From NCBI GenBank assembly GCA_029255685.2, contig CM055317.2, positions 77,303,460-77,367,459 of the forward strand: a stretch of 64,000 bases of DNA, given 5' to 3'. The notes under the pieces are model-generated. The model made no database searches and was not told the origin of the DNA. It was given only the letters and a program-made list of their open reading frames with translations. Shown piece after piece: positions 38,360 through 50,206 of this stretch; the first letter of the stretch is position 1, and each line of letters opens with the position of its first letter. The stretch is from Silene conica. Lineage: Eukaryota > Streptophyta > Magnoliopsida > Caryophyllales > Caryophyllaceae. Both the position numbers and the translations under genes were made by a program.

Positions 38360-38377
38360 TTGGCGCCCACCGTGGGG
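38360..38377 (+). other. Primer-binding site
   Basis: TGGCGCCCACCGTGGGGC begins 2 bp after the 5' LTR. This motif is typical directly after the LTR in plant Tat and related gypsy elements. I did not identify the primer tRNA. Confidence 0.7.
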
Positions 38378-40836
38378 CTGTAGTGATTATTCAACCCAAA
38401 AGTACAAAAAATCCCAAAACTCTTAGAAAAATCTCTCAAAATGACAAATACAACCTCTCAAACAACCTCACAATCCATCCCCGCAGTAGCAAGAGCCACC
38501 TCCACCTCTGTGGGGACTCAGGAAACTCCAGCTCCGGCAGCGGCGGCTCCCCTCAGCACCAGCACTCCTCAGATGCAGTCAGGCATCGCCAGCGGCGGCA
38601 CGATGGCCAGCTCAGGCGACACCAGTGGAGACACCCCTACCCCGGCCAAGTGGAAGACCATGATGGAAGGAATCTTCACCCTCCATCAAGCGGTCGACGG
38701 CCTGAGGAAGGACAACCAGGAGCTAAGGAAGCTGGCTACCGCGCAGAATCAACCCCCACGGGTCAACGGAGGACCAACCATCGATGTCGGAATCCCAAGG
38801 CCTCCCGGGAGCAGAAGTGAGGCCAGAGCCATTCCCAACGAAATAGTCACCAGACTGGACCTCGCGGGGATAACTCCTTCGGAAAGAATCACTCCTGCAG
38901 GACTGGGCTACCTTTCCGTCGACCTAGACTCACCCCCAACGCAAATGGGGGCCCCAGGTAACGGATCTGTAAGGTTACCCGTTAATACTAACCAACATGG
39001 TAATGCAGGACCTTTTTTCACCCCAACCTCGGTCTGGACGCAAGGGGAAGGGTCGTCGGCGAGACAACCACTTCTGCTGGGGGCTGGTTCATCAGGATAC
39101 CCTGCTCAACAGGCGCCGCCAATAATCCACACCATACCGATGAGTCATCAGGCACTCAGCCAGCCCATGGTCGGTTAGGCCCCAGGAGCGCCAGGGTATG
39201 CACCTCTCATTCATACTACCCCTTGGAATTTCGCTAACCCTCTTGCAGGACCGAATCCTTGGGAACACCAATATAAGGAGCTGTGGGATCTAGTCAGCCG
39301 CATACCAGGAATGCCAAGGCCCCTGGAGAAAGCGGCCCCAGACAGCTACGGAGACTCGCCATTCACCCACAACATTGTCTCGGTGGATGTGCCCAAGGGG
39401 TTCACGCCCCCAAATATGACCAGCTATGATGGAACAGCCGATCCGATAGACCACATCAACCAGTACAAGCAGAAGATGATGGTGATAACGGCCTCAGGTT
39501 CCCTGAAAGAGGCATGTATTTGTAAAGGGTTTGGGTCCACTCTCTCAGGAGCCGCCCTCCAATAGTTCGTCACCCTGCCCAACTCCAGCATTTCCAGCTT
39601 TGCAAACCTGGTGAACGTGTTCAACCAACAGTTCACCAGCAGTAGGCGGCCAGAAAAGCAGAGCAGCGATCTCTACGAGATCCAGCAAGGTGATGGAGAG
39701 TCCACCAGAGACTACCTGGCCAGATTCAAGAAGGAGATGGTCACTACAAAAAAATACTGCCATTGCGACGGATTTTTTGCGACGGACAGAAAATCCGTCG
39801 CAAAATTTGTTTTGCGACGGACTTTGCGACGGATTTTTTGCTTGCGACGGAATTTGCGACGGACCAAAATTTCCCAGACCCGCGAAATGAAAGTCAAATG
39901 GCGGGAAGGTTTGCGACGGAAAATCCGTCGCAAATATTGACCTTTGCGACGGAAATTCCGTCGCAAACATATTGACCAAACTTGCCCAAAAGTTGGTCAA
40001 GGTCAAATGTTGACCAGATTTGCGACGGAAATTCCGTCGCAGGAGTCAATATTTGCGACGGAAATTCCGTCGCAAATCTGGTCAAGATTTGACCTTGACC
40101 AGATTTGCGACGGAATTTCCGTCGCAAAATTCCGTCGCAAAGCTTTTTTATACAGACCCGCGGATCTCCTTCTTTTCCCCAAATCGATTTCACAATTAAA
40201 AAAAAAAAAACCCTAAGGCGATATCGGCGATTCATCACCACCACACCACCCAACCACCCTACCCTACCTCCCTACAATCCCCCGCCGGAGCCGCCGTCGC
40301 CGGAGCCGCCGTCGCCGCCCCTCCTTCCTCCTTCTCCTTCTCCTTCTCCTTCCTTCCTTCTCCTTCCTCCTCCGCCCCTCCTTCCTCCTCGCCGCCCCTC
40401 CTTCCTCCGCCCAACCGCCCCTCCTTCCTCCTCCACCTGCCACCTCACCGCCACTTCTTTCTTTCTTATGTATGTATACTAATTTTATTAATATACCGTC
40501 TTAATTTTTTTTGTTTAATCCGTCGCAAAATTCCGTCGCAAATTCCGTACTATTGTTTTTTTATTGTTATTAGGAATAGTTAGTTTAGTTTAATTGTTAT
40601 TTGATTAGTTTAGTTAGTATTGTTAGGTGGTTAGTAATATTAGGTTAGTAGCTAATTCCGTCCCAAATCCGTCGCATATTGTTGTTAAGTTGTTTAGGAC
40701 GATTGTTTTTTGATATAAAATTTGCATTGTTGTTGATTGTTAGTGTTGTTGATTTGTTTAGAATATTCTTGAATAGTACCCGTTCAATAATTACACATTA
40801 GGTGTAATTGTTGAATAGTCCTCGTTTTGGGACTGT

Positions 40837-41045
40837 CTTTGAATCTTTCATGCCATTTAGGTAGTAACCACTCTTATATTTTCTTGATTGTAATGAAACA
40901 AAAATTGGGCAACACTTCCTTATTGTTCTCCAAATACATTCTATATAATGTATTTGGAGAACAATAGGGAAGTGCTGCCCAATTTTTGTCTCATTACAAT
41001 CAAGAATATATAAGAGTGTTTACTAATGGTGTGAAAGATTCAAAG
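40837..41045 (+). repeat. 209-bp hairpin in the leader of CACTA-2
   Basis: This is the counterpart of the CACTA-1 hairpin, the same length and nearly identical in sequence, lying upstream of the dead transposase frame. The arms meet near 40944. Confidence 0.85.
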
Positions 41046-41107
41046 ATGGGTTTAGGCTGGAGAGATAAGGACCCCAGACCAATATATGTAAATTGTTTTT
41101 TTTTTGC

Positions 41108-41168
41108 AGGTTGCTGTTTGTGTTGGTGTTGGTGTTGGTGTTGGTGTTGGTGTTGGTGTTGGTGTTGG

Positions 41169-41208
<40 letters not shown>

Positions 41209-41275
41209 AGTTGTTAGTTGTTGTTATATATATGTAGTTGTTATTTAATTGTTTTTGTTAATTAATTGTTGTTGT
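41108..41275. repeat. TTG and GGTGTT simple repeats in the CACTA-2 leader
   Basis: About ten GGTGTT units are followed by about a dozen GTT units, expanded relative to the same place in CACTA-1. Confidence 0.9.
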
Positions 41276-41411
41276 TGTTAATAAGTTGTTAACTAGTTTT
41301 TGTTGTTAGTTGTTGTTATATATATATATGTAGTTGTTGTTAATTAGTTGTTGTTATTGTTTGTTAAAATATGTAGATTTACTATGAAGAGATTAGAAAG
41401 AAAATGGATGT

Positions 41412-42777
41412 ATGAAAGGTTGGATTCTAGGAAAAAAATAAGGCAGGATTTCGTAATTGGTGTTAATGAATTCATTAACTATGTTAAGCAACAAGACGAA
41501 TACGTTAGGAATAGAGAAATTAGGTGTCCATGTTCTAAGTGTAAGAATACAAAGTATTTAGTTTAGCAAGATGTACGGAAACACCTTGGTTTGAGAGGGT
41601 TTCGTGATAACTACTACGATTGGGTGTGTCACGGAGAGAAATTCTCCGTTGAGGAAGAGGGAAGCTCATCAATGCACTCCGACAATCCTTATAGAGATAT
41701 GGTGGAAGATGCGTTACGCGATAACATTGATCAAATTAGGGAAGATGCTCTAAACGCCGAGGTAGTCGATGAATCTCCAAATCCTAATGTATTAGCTTTC
41801 TTCCAAATGCTAAAACATGCCGAACAACCTCTTTATGTAGGAAGTCGTATGACATTGCTACAGTCGGCTTCAAGGTTGATCACTTTAAAATGTGAATTCA
41901 ACTTAGCTGAAAAATGTGTAGATGGTTTTGCGTCATATATCGGAGATATGATTCCTGAAAATAATCTTATGACGCGTAACTACTACGAAACCAAAAAAGT
42001 TCTTAAAGCTCTTCAACTTCCCCATCAGAAGATAGATGCCTGCTCGGTAGGATGTATGCTTTTCTGGATGGACGACGCTCACCTTGATAAGTGTAGAAAA
42101 TGTGGTACGAATAGGTACAAATTAGAGAAAAATGCAAATGGCAAAAGAGTTCCCGAAAAGTTCTTAACTTATTTTCCATTAGGACCACGGTTGCAACGCT
42201 TTTATGCCACAAAGCACATCGCGGGCGAAATGCGTTGGCATTATGAAAACCCTCGTGTTAGTGGAACAATGTCTCATCCAAGTGACGGGGAGGCTTGGAA
42301 ACAGTTTGACCGGCTGCATCCTGATTTTGCATCTGAGCCTAGGAATGTCCGTCTTGGACTTTGCACTGATGGTTTCGCACCGTTTAGTCAATTCGGGAAG
42401 CAATATTCATGTTGGCCGGTGATACTTACTCCATACAATTTACCACCCTGGCTCTGTATGAAAAGACAGTTTATGCTCTTAACATTACTTATTCCCGGTC
42501 CCCACAATCCAAAGAAAAACCTTGATGTCTATTTGCAGCCTCTTATTCACGAGTTGAAGCAATTATGGGAGACGGGGATCTTAACCTATGACGTTTCCCT
42601 GAAGCAAAACTTTGATCTTAGAGCCGCACTCCTATGGACGATAAACGACTTTCCTGCATATGGCATGTTATCTGGTTGGACAACTCAAGGTGAGCATGCA
42701 TGTCCATATTGTATGAAAAATGAGACTAAGTCAATTTGGCTACAACATGGGAAAAAATGGAGTTGGTTTGATTGTCA
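41412..42777 (+). pseudogene. TNP2 transposase, 5' half only, disabled
   Basis: It is nearly identical to the first part of the CACTA-1 transposase, up to the SWFDCH motif. Three defects are visible. A homopolymer near 41431 has seven A instead of eight, shifting the frame soon after the ATG. A GAG codon is TAG at 41564-41566. The second half of the gene is deleted at about 42777. The remaining long frame (41591-42805) runs into TNPA-derived sequence out of frame and stops. Confidence 0.93.
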
Positions 42778-43427
42778 TCAACGAAACCCAAAGCACTATT
42801 TGTAAGTTAACAGAAACTTTTCTTTATATTTTAGTAATTTGGTTTACTAATTAATTAACGTATACTAATAACATTTTATTTTTGTTTTGTAGGAAAAAGT
42901 TTTTTCAAGAAAGAACAAAATGATAAGTGAAGGGATCCCGGAGCAAGATATCGACGACAACGAGATCTACTTCGAAGAAGTAGGCGGTTTCAACAAGAAA
43001 GGGTTGATACTCGGTATGGGAAATGCAGCCCCAGTCATTTACGAGCGTCGTCGCCACTCAAGTGCTGGGACCCAGTCACAATACACCCCAGGTTAGTATT
43101 TTATAGTTTATTAAAATTTAAGACTAACCAATTATTTAACCGTTTACTAAATGAATATAATATCATGTTTGACTATTCATTGCAGGTATCCTCGGCAAAG
43201 TTCTTCGAGAGAATGCTCAGCTAAGACAACACGATCTCGAGACATCCCAAAGGCTGAAGGCAATTGAAGAATACTTAAGTCAACAGGGGGCGGAGTTCAC
43301 TACTCAGAGCTGCAACCCGGGAGGCTTTTCTCAGCCGAGACGCGACTTTGACGATGATGGCGGCGACAATGCTAGGGCGGCCAGTCATTTCGCCACCCCA
43401 CAGCCCACCGACACGACCGTTAGATAG
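42778..43427 (+). pseudogene. TNPA-like gene, 3' half only
   Basis: It matches the end of exon 4, exon 5 (from 42893) and exon 6 (from about 43187, stop at 43425-43427) of the CACTA-1 TNPA-like gene, with splice sites kept. Exons 1-3 are missing. It is joined head-on to the truncated TNP2 out of frame. Confidence 0.9.
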
Positions 43428-46400
43428 ATTTCATTAGGTTGTTTAGTTGATGTAACGCGGACTATGTTTAGTTTTGAGTTGGATTATCATTTGTAAAACT
43501 TTCTTATTAGTTATGAAAAGTGATATTAAAAACCCTTGTCTCCGACAAGTTTTTGTTGCTGGGTCGTTTTTCTGAAATTGCAGGTTTACAGATCATGCAA
43601 AAGGGAAAAAATGAATCATTTCAATGGAAATGGGGAGCTGGAAAAACGGCTGAAACCGGAAAATCACACAGGAATTTGCAACGGAAATGTCTCAATTTGC
43701 GACGGACATTCCGTCGCAAACCTTGACCAGAAGTCAAGGTCAGTCAAGATTTGCGACGGAATTTCCGTCGCAAATGGTCCTATTTGCGACGGAAATTCCG
43801 TCGCAAATCTTGACTGACTTTGACCAGAAGTCAGGGTCAGTCAAGATTTGCGACGGAAAATCCGTCGCAAAGGGGACCATTTGCGACGGAAATTCCGTCG
43901 CAAATCTTGACTGACCTTGACTTCTGGTCATGGTCAATCCGTCGCAAAATGAGGTCAATCCGTCGCAAATAATTTGCGACGGAAAAATCCGTCGCAAATT
44001 AACTTTTTGCGACAAAAATATGGGACAGACGCAGTCCGTCGCAAATCCGTCGCAAAAACATCATTTGCGACGGATTTCACCCTTTTTGCGACGGAAAATT
44101 CCGTCGCAAAGCGAGCATTGTTTTGTAGTGGGTATCCATACCCCATTGCGAGGAGAAGGCTGCCATCCACGCCTTTCGCTGGGGGCTACCACAGGCCTCC
44201 GACCAATACAAAGAGCTAACCAAATGGCCATGCACGGCTTATGCTCAGGTTCAGCAAAAGGCGTTGGACGCCATCCAACTGGAAGAGGATGCATGACCTA
44301 GAAGGATCAACTGCAGCTCCGCTTCCACCAGTAGGAAGGCACCAGCAGCAGACAGGCAGGAGAAATCAAAGCCCTACAACAGGCCGGTGCATAAGGTCTC
44401 TAGGGGAAAAAGCTGGAAGAATGATCCGAACCTGCCACCAAAGGTACAAGAGTATGGTTTTACTGTCAAACTTGCAGGGTTAATCAAAACGCTGAAAGAG
44501 CTGGGAGAGAAGGTCAAGTGGCCCAAGAAAAGGGCAGCGGAAAGGAGCAAAGACGGAAGAGACACCAACCTGAGGTGCGACTTCCATAACGAGGACATCG
44601 GGCACACAACCGAAGACTGCATCACCCTCAGGAAAGAGGTCCGGTATCAGTACGAGCAAGATAACCTGAACCACATCCTGCCGAAAGGGACCAAGGTGAA
44701 CGCAACTCGTCAAGTAGCACCCTCTAGCTCTCCTCTCTGCACTAGAACTATTAACGTGATAACAGGGGGCTCGGAACTGTGCGGACTCACCTATTCCGCA
44801 GCCAAGAGGCACGCTACCCGAGTCAAAGGGGAAAAGCCAGAATCCTCGTGCAGGATCAGCGCCCAGGATCTGCCAGTCGTCAGCTTCGATGAGACGGACG
44901 TAGAGGAAGGCGCTGAATACCACGATGACGCCCTGATCATCACCCTACCCATAGGGAACTGCAGGGTAAAGAAGATCCTGGTAGACACGGGAAGCTCAGT
45001 CAATATCATCATGTTGGAAACGCTGAAGAGCATGGGATTTGGAGAAGCAGACCTGACCAAAAAGGCGGTTCCGCTGGTGGGATTCAGCGGAGAAACCAAG
45101 CATTCACTCGGAGAAATCATGATCCCGACCTACGCCGGAGGAATCAACAAGCAGGTGAGGTACCTGGTGATTAACGGTCCCTCCACCTACAACGTCATCC
45201 TAGGCAGGCCGTGGATACACGATATGAAGGCCATTCCATCTTCATACCACCAGTGCCTCAAGTTCCCTACGCCGTGGGGAGTCCAGACTATAAGAGGAAA
45301 CCAAGAAGAAGCAAAGAGCTGTTACAAGGTGGCACTCAAGCCCACAGCCACCCCTCCTCCAGCATAGCAATCACAGGCAAGGCAGGTCAGGGGGGCCTAT
45401 GAGGAACCTCCCCAAGTGGAGGTAGAGGAAATTCCCCTAGACCCGCTACACCCAGAGAGGAAGGTACTGGTGGGAGTAGAGTGCACAGGTACCGTTCGTT
45501 CAGAACTGTTAAATTTGTTAAAAACTAACATTGACTGTTTTGCGTGGTCCCACGAAGACATGGTGGGAATAGACCCAAACATAATCTCACACAGGTTGAG
45601 CGTAAGCCCCGGCTACAAGCCGGTCCAACAAAAGAGAAGAAAATTTGCCGCGGAGAGAAACCAGGTGATAAACCAGGAGGTGGACGACCTCCTGGCCGCA
45701 GGAAAGATCAGAGAAGTAACCTATCCAGAATGGCTATCAAACGTGGTGGTAGTCCCCAAGAAGAACGGGAAGTGGAGGGTGTGCGTAGACTTCACCGACC
45801 TCAACAAGGCGTGCCCTAAAGATCCATTCCCTCTGCCGCACATAGATGCAATGGTGGACGCAACAGCAGGCCATGAGATGCTCACGTTCCTGGACGCCTG
45901 GAGCGGATACAACCAGATCAAAATGCATCCAGAGGACCAGGAAAAAACGGCATTCAGGTCTGAAAGAGGTATCTACTGCTATAACGTTATGCCATTCGGT
46001 TTAAAAAATGCAGGGTCCACCTACCAGAGGCTGGTGAACATGATGTTCAAGGATCAGATAGGCAAAACCATGGAAGTCTACATAGACGATATGGTTGTCA
46101 AATCCAAGGCGGCCAGCCAACACACCCAGCATCTGGAAGAAACCTTCGGCATCTTGAGGAAATACCAAATGAAGCTGTATCCCTCCAAATGAACATTTGG
46201 AGTCTCCAGTGGGAAGTTCCTGGGGTACATGGTCACACAGAGAGGGATCGAAGCCAGCAGTGAGAAGATCAAGGCACTCCTGCAACAGGAGTCTCCTCAA
46301 AAGCCGAAAGACGTGCAAAAACTGACCGGCAGGGTGGCAGCCCTCAACAGGTTTATCTCCAGGTCCTCCGACAGATGCCGGCTATTTTACGACATACTGC

Positions 46401-48395
46401 GAAAGAGCAAAAGATTCGAGTGGACGAAAGAGCACGAAAAGGCGTTCACAGAACTGAAGGAATACCTCAGCACCCCCCCACTCCTATCTAAACCAGAGCA
46501 GGGAGAGCCGTTATACTTGTACCTGTCGGTAACAGAGGTGGCAGTAAGTGCAGTCCTGGTACGGGAACATGAGGGAACCCAGCATCTAGTCTATTATATC
46601 AGTAAGTCCCTGCTTCCTGCAGAGACCAGGTACACCGCTCCTGAAAAACTCGTTCTTGCTTTAGTTACAGCCTCGTACAAACTGAGACCTTACTTCGAGT
46701 CTCACTCTATATCAGTTCTAACCAGCTACCCCTTAAGACCCATATTAAGTAAGCCAGAACTTTCTGGGAGAATGTCCAAATGGTCAGTCCACCTGAGTGG
46801 CTACGACCTGAAATTTGAAACAAGGACCGCGATAAAATCGCAAGCCCTTGCAGACTTTGTCTCTGATTTTAGTCCAGAAATGGAAAGGGAAGCAGCCAAA
46901 GAAATCCTACCCCCAGAAATGGACTCTGAAGGAAACTGCTGGAAGCTGTACGTGGATGGAGCCTCCAACAGCCGAGGAGCAGGGGTAGGAATGGTGCTCA
47001 GATCCCCTCAGGGAGATATGATCGTGCAGGCGGTACGGTGTGAGTTCCAAGCAACCAACAATGTAGCAGAATATGAGGCCTTGATCCAGGGACTCCAGCT
47101 GGCTCTGGACCTCAAGGTCAGATACCTACAGGCGTTCAGCGACTCGCAGCTCATAGTAAATCACATCAACGGTGAGTACGAAGCTAAAGACCCCAGGATG
47201 GCAGCCTACCTGGAAGTAGTCAAAGACAAGAAGGCAAGGTTCATCACCTTCAGAATAGAGCAAATCCCCAGGGAGAAGAACGCAGAAGCAGACGCGCTGG
47301 CTAACATGGGGGCAACATTCAAGCCAGGAGACGTCTCCTCAATCCCCATCACCCACGTGCTGGAACCGTCAACTTCCCAGGAAGACCGAGAAGTTGAAAA
47401 CTCCAGCACCCAGTGGGAGGCCGGATTAGCCGTCCTCAGCAATACCACGGAGCAACCAGAACGAGAGGATTGGAGATCACCTTACCAAAGATGGCTGAAA
47501 GACGGAACCCTGCCAGCGGACAAGAAAGAGGTAAGGGGATTCAAAATGAAAGCTTCCAGATTCATACTAATAGATGGTGTGTTGTTCAGGAAATCGCTCG
47601 CAGGACCCTACCTGAGATGTCTGGGCGATGGAGAAGCGCAAACAATCTTGCACGATCTCCACAGCGGAGACTGCGGAAATCATGCAGGGGGCAAGCGTCT
47701 ATCCAACAAAGCAATCAGAATGGGATACTTCTGGCCAACGATACGGAGAGATGCAGTAGAGCTGGCCAAGAAGTGTGAAGCCTGCCAGAAGCACGCCCCT
47801 GTCACGCATCAACCTGCTGAACCGCTGCACCCAATCATATCGCCCTGGCCCTTCATGAAATGGGGGATGGACATCGTAGGACCGCTGCCCAGAGCACCCG
47901 GAAACAGAACCTACATGCTCGCACTAACGGATTACTTCTCCAAGTGGATAGAAGCAGAAACCTTCCCCCAGGTTACAGAAAATCAGGTGATATCCTTCCT
48001 TAAACGAAACATAATCTGCAGATTCGGTATACCTTCTGAAATAGTGTGCGACAACGGCTCACAATTCATATCTAATAAAACCGAAGCATTTTGTGCTAGT
48101 TGGAATATCACCCTACTAAAAGCTGCTCCCATGTACCCACAGACGAACGGTCAAGCAGAATCCAGCAACAGAATAGTCATGGACAACATGAAAAGGAGAC
48201 TGGAAGAAGCTGGGGGCGGGCAAATGGGCGGACGAGTTGCCTTTGGTCCTATGGTCTGACAGAACCACACCAAAGACTGTTACAGGCCAAACCCCCTTCA
48301 GCCTGGTGTTTGGAGCAGAAGCCGTTATTCCAGCAGAAGTAAAGGTGCCAACACTAGTAGAAAAAGTACATTAGGCTAGTAGAAAAGGCAACGGT

Positions 48396-48565
48396 TGTAA
48401 TTAATAACCGTAGCCTATTATAAAAGGCTACGGTTGTAAAGAAAGAACCGTAGCCAAATCTTTGAAAAAAACAAAAGGCTACGGTTATAAAGAAGGAACC
48501 GTAGCCAAATCTTTAAGAAAAATAAAAAAGCTACGGTTGTAAAGAAAGAACCGTAGCCAAATCGT
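48396..48565. repeat. CACTA-3 left subterminal repeats
   Basis: Alternating GGCTACGGTT and AACCGTAGCC copies, about eight, form short inverted pairs separated by 'gtaaagaaag'-type spacers. Confidence 0.9.
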
Positions 48566-49305
48566 TGAGGATGAAAAAGAACCGAAGGTTAAACCAATAT
48601 GCAAAAAATATACGAAATTTTATTTAACATAACCCTTAAAAGTTAAAACCTCAATTCCTCCAAACTCAGTCTCATTTTTCATTTCCAACGGTTGTCACAT
48701 CTCAGTTTTTGCCTCATCGATTCCCTTCAAAACTAGCTCTTCAGCTTGTGCGCAAATTCGACAGTTCTTTAATGTCGACAACCGCGTCCCACGACAGGTT
48801 AGTCCCTAATGTCCTTGAACAAGCATTTTTCTTTTCATCTTTTAATTCCTAATTAATTTTTAGGGTTTGTGATGTTAATTGTGTTGTTCTTCTGAGTGTT
48901 TCTGAGGTAATTGTCGCTTTACGGACTATTTGAGGGTTTGCTCATAGATTATGTCTTCTATTGTCAATTGGTTTTCGGTTAAAATGTCGTTGTTTTCAAG
49001 TATTTGAGTAGGCTGAGTAGCTTGGATGGATATGATTAGGTATTTAGGTGGTTGCCTTTTCCGTTCATGGATGAATGATGATCTTGTTGCATTTAGTAGA
49101 ATTGATGTGAGAAAACGCGCTCATTTCTGTGTTTGTTATCTGAATTATCAGAAATTAGTAGTATCTGGTCTGGTTGCATTGGGATAGCCTAGATCGATTA
49201 CACGAGTTAAAGTTGTGGTTGCATTTTCCGTTCATGGATGATTTTGTCATTGACTATAATATATTTAAATGATCTAATGCTCTTCTCTCAGTACTTACTC
49301 CTATC

Positions 49306-50206
49306 TAACGATGTAGAAATGAAAGATCAGGACCAACTAGGTCAACTTCATATCAAGGATCAGGCCGAAGAGACGAAGAATGTGAATATGAATAGCCTTC
49401 GGTGCAACAAGAGGTATATATAATCTCGATCTTATGTGTTTCTATTAGTTGCTCGGATTTGTGTAAAAGATTACTCAATTGCTTAAAGTTGTTAACCTGT
49501 GAGTGTGGTATGCAATTAGCAATACATTATACATCTATGTTCAAGTGAGAGTTCTATGTATAAAAATCTAGAATGAGGTTTAGGCAATCGATTTCTGCAA
49601 GACAACAATTGAAGAAAAGTCGTTGTCCCAAAATCGTTTGGTTAACATGATTTCTGATATGGAACAATGTAAAAAGCCATCTATAATAAACTAGTAATAC
49701 TTATAGTTTCTGAAGTCCCCATAGTTGGATCCTCACGATTGCCGTAGAATGCTGTAGTCATGGTGTATAACACTTGTCATGTGACGAACTTCTTGCTGCT
49801 TTACATTAATTTCCATTTGTGTATTTCGACTAAACTCTTTATCATCACAATAACTTCTGATACAACATTTTCGTATTACGATCATGTGATCATGTGGTCG
49901 TGTTTGTTTGTTGTATAGCTTTTCAATTTTTTTCTTTTTCTTTTTTCCCCACTGGGACCTTTCTGCAACAATTTTTTCTCGGAGTTTTTCCAATATGGCC
50001 TTTCTTTAGGAGGAAGTGATCAAGAAAAAGTATGGGGACTTATACCGAAGAAGAGGTCGCTGATCTCAAAGGCAAGAACTCATTACTTTTGCGCCATCCT
50101 AGTAGCAAACTGTTTTTTGAAGCGGTAAACACTAAATGTCACTGGATTTTCTTGCAGGACCATGAGCATGCATTTTTCGACTCTGATGATTGGGCCTTGG
50201 GAAAGG
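49306..50206 (+). pseudogene. Captured alpha-endosulfine (ENSA/ARPP-19-like) gene fragment
   Basis: Two pieces read like a plant endosulfine. 49306-49410 gives an N-terminal exon (NDVEMKDQDQLGQL...) resembling the acidic plant N terminus. 50011-50072 gives EEVIKKKYG then, after a one-base shift, LIPKKRSLISK. 50159-50206 gives DHEHAFFDSDDWALGK followed by a GT donor. FDSxDWALGK is the hallmark of the family, whose phosphorylated form inhibits PP2A-B55. An intron-like segment ending tttcttgcag separates the last two pieces. The missing base near 50035, an imperfect donor at 49410 and the absence of the C-terminal exon make it non-functional as a full protein. Confidence 0.78.

Larger units (their letters stand above)
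39742..44130 (+). mobile_element. CACTA-2: internally deleted sister of CACTA-1, nested in gag
   Basis: 4389 bp, starting CACTACAAAAAAATACTGCC and ending GCATTGTTTTGTAGTG, with a perfect GGT duplication (39739-39741 and 44131-44133). Both ends match the corresponding ends of CACTA-1 almost base for base over 30 bp, and the leader, hairpin and TNP2 first half align throughout. About 3.3 kb of the CACTA-1 interior is missing. Subterminal TTTGCGACGGA arrays persist at 39775-40140 and 43690-44110, so it should still be recognised by CACTA-1 proteins. Confidence 0.95.
38441..44680 (+). pseudogene. Retrotransposon gag, broken and split by CACTA-2
   Basis: The frame starts at 38441 and reads a Pro/Thr/Ala-rich N terminus, then a retrotransposon-gag domain (ENPWEHQYKELWD-like and PKGFTPPNMTSYDGTADP blocks). 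In-frame stops occur at 39176 (TAG), 39563 (TAG, where a Trp is expected) and 44294 (TGA). CACTA-2 interrupts it at 39741/44131, and removing that element with one GGT copy restores the frame locally. The C-terminal part holds the knuckle-like C-x2-H-x5-H-x4-C of Tat Gags near 44580. The gag/pol border is approximate. Confidence 0.85.

Noticed and set aside
40986..41210. Frame ending in a Cys-Trp-Cys run in the CACTA-2 leader
   Set aside because: The run translates GGTGTT/GTT microsatellite in an untranslated leader; the CACTA-1 counterpart does not keep it.
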